From Coriobacteriales bacterium (GTDB lineage: Bacteria > Actinomycetota > Coriobacteriia > Coriobacteriales > UBA8131): a stretch of 5,681 nt of DNA. Numbering within the stretch: position 1 is the stretch's first letter; every line of letters starts with the position of its first letter. This document shows, piece by piece, positions 4,963-5,681 of the stretch. The stretch is from contig JAITEK010000044.1 in the NCBI GenBank assembly GCA_031282085.1, positions 1 to 5,681 on the forward strand, in the 5' to 3' direction. The notes beneath the pieces were generated by a model. It searched no databases. It was not told the DNA's origin and was given only the letters and a program-made list of their open reading frames with translations. A program made the position numbers and the translations under genes.

Positions 4963-5681
4963 ATGACAGCGAAACTCAGCGATAAAGCGGTTGTCCGTAT
5001 CGAGGACTTGCACAAGCACTTCGGGAGTCTTGAGGTGCTCAAGGGCGTCGATCTTGAGGTCGACCGCGGCGAGGTCGTCGTTATCCTGGGGCCGTCCGGC
5101 TCCGGCAAATCGACGTTGCTGCGCTGCGTCAATATGCTCGAGAAGCCCACGGCCGGCAGGATATGGTTCGAGGACACCTGCATCACCGAGCCCAAGGTCG
5201 ACATTAACGCCATCCGCGAGAAGGTCGGCATGGTGTTCCAGAGCTTCAACCTCTTTCCCCACCTCACGGCCAAGCGCAACGTCATGCTGGCCCAGCGCAA
5301 GGTGCTCAAACGCTCCAAGGAGGAGGCCGAGCGCATAGCCATCGAGCAGCTGGAGAAGGTCGGGCTGGGCGACCGGGTGGATTACCTCCCGGCGCAGCTT
5401 TCCGGCGGCCAACAGCAGCGCGTCGCCATCGCCCGCGCGCTGGCGATGGACCCGCACGTCATGCTCTTTGACGAGGCCACGAGCGCGCTGGACCCCGAGC
5501 TGGTGCGCGGCGTACTCGACGTCATGCGCGAGCTGGCCCTCGGCGGCATGACGATGATTGTCGTCACCCACGAGATGGGTTTCGCCCGCGAAGCCGCCGA
5601 CCGCGTGGTGTTCATGGACGAGGGCGTCATCGTGGAGGAAGGCACTCCCACCGAGGTCTTTGACCACCCCAAATCCCCCCG
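4963..5681 (+). CDS. Amino-acid ABC transporter ATP-binding protein, GlnQ/HisP type (3' end cut)
   Basis: An open frame from 4963 to the window end gives 239 residues, nearly the full usual length (about 240-255), so only a short C-terminus is missing. It powers import by ATP hydrolysis on the cytoplasmic face of the permease. All motifs are present: aromatic A-loop residue Phe20, Walker A GPSGSGKST (43-51), Q-loop Gln93 in VFQSFNLFPH, signature LSGGQQQR (146-153), Walker B VMLFD (166-170) with catalytic Glu171, D-loop SALD (174-177) and switch His203. After Walker B it reads DEATSALD where most relatives have DEPTSALD, a small change that should not affect catalysis. The start is uncertain: ATG 4963 gives a typical N-terminus, 10 bases after the permease stop, behind only a weak G-rich site; an in-frame ATG at 4939 would add 8 residues and overlap the permease by 14 bases, suggesting translational coupling. 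GTG 4957 is also possible. Confidence 0.93.
   Translation, partial: MTAKLSDKAVVRIEDLHKHFGSLEVLKGVDLEVDRGEVVVILGPSGSGKSTLLRCVNMLEKPTAGRIWFEDTCITEPKVDINAIREKVGMVFQSFNLFPHLTAKRNVMLAQRKVLKRSKEEAERIAIEQLEKVGLGDRVDYLPAQLSGGQQQRVAIARALAMDPHVMLFDEATSALDPELVRGVLDVMRELALGGMTMIVVTHEMGFAREAADRVVFMDEGVIVEEGTPTEVFDHPKSP

Noticed and set aside
4413..5667. Long minus-strand open frames (309 and 247 codons) opposite the permease and ATPase
   Set aside because: They are antisense shadows of genes with unmistakable permease and ATPase motifs, a common effect in high-GC coding DNA.
1..5681. CRISPR arrays, tRNA or rRNA genes, insertion sequences
   Set aside because: No regularly spaced repeats, no tRNA T-arm (GGTTCGA-type) with cloverleaf, no rRNA-like stretch and no transposase or terminal inverted repeats were seen.

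Overview
The window is GC-rich, densely coded bacterial DNA. It carries lipoprotein-type solute-binding proteins (so probably a Gram-positive cell envelope) and sigma70-like promoter elements. GC content, the lipobox proteins and an amino-acid ABC permease with a long extracytoplasmic N-terminal domain suggest Actinomycetota, perhaps class Coriobacteriia (Olsenella/Collinsella/Eggerthella relatives). This placement is inferred from style, not from a marker gene.

Left part (1-1166): a divergent gene pair. A minus-strand gene, cut by the window edge, starts at 107 behind a good GGAGG ribosome binding site. Only its first 35 residues are visible and they look faintly like the start of a beta-lactamase-fold serine hydrolase. 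On the plus strand, 213-1166 encodes a complete alpha/beta hydrolase of the proline iminopeptidase (S33) type. The 105-base gap between the two starts is AT-rich and holds promoter-like hexamers, including a palindrome that reads TATAAT on both strands.

Middle (1167-1532): a 366-base stretch without a credible protein gene. From about 1223 to 1480 it can be folded into an elaborate RNA. A perfect 10-bp stem closes the two ends, an 8-bp second stem lies inside it, and several local hairpins follow. An extended -10 element (TGGTAAAAT) sits where transcription would begin almost exactly at the first base of the closing stem. I could not match it to 6S RNA, SRP RNA, RNase P RNA, tmRNA, T-box or the common riboswitches by their conserved motifs. 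It is the best candidate here for something undescribed: either a leader or riboswitch for the transporter operon, or a stand-alone RNA.

Right part (1533-5681): a polar amino-acid uptake ABC transporter operon on the plus strand. The order is a divergent solute-binding lipoprotein (1533-2507), a canonical family 3 solute-binding lipoprotein (2641-3474), a HisM/GlnP-type permease with a secreted N-terminal domain of about 185 residues (3498-4952), and a GlnQ/HisP-type ATPase cut by the right edge (from 4963). The canonical binding protein, the permease and the ATPase form a complete importer. The first binding protein has lost the usual ligand-binding arginine and has a Ser/Thr repeat in its place, so it may bind a different ligand or act as a sensor or accessory subunit.
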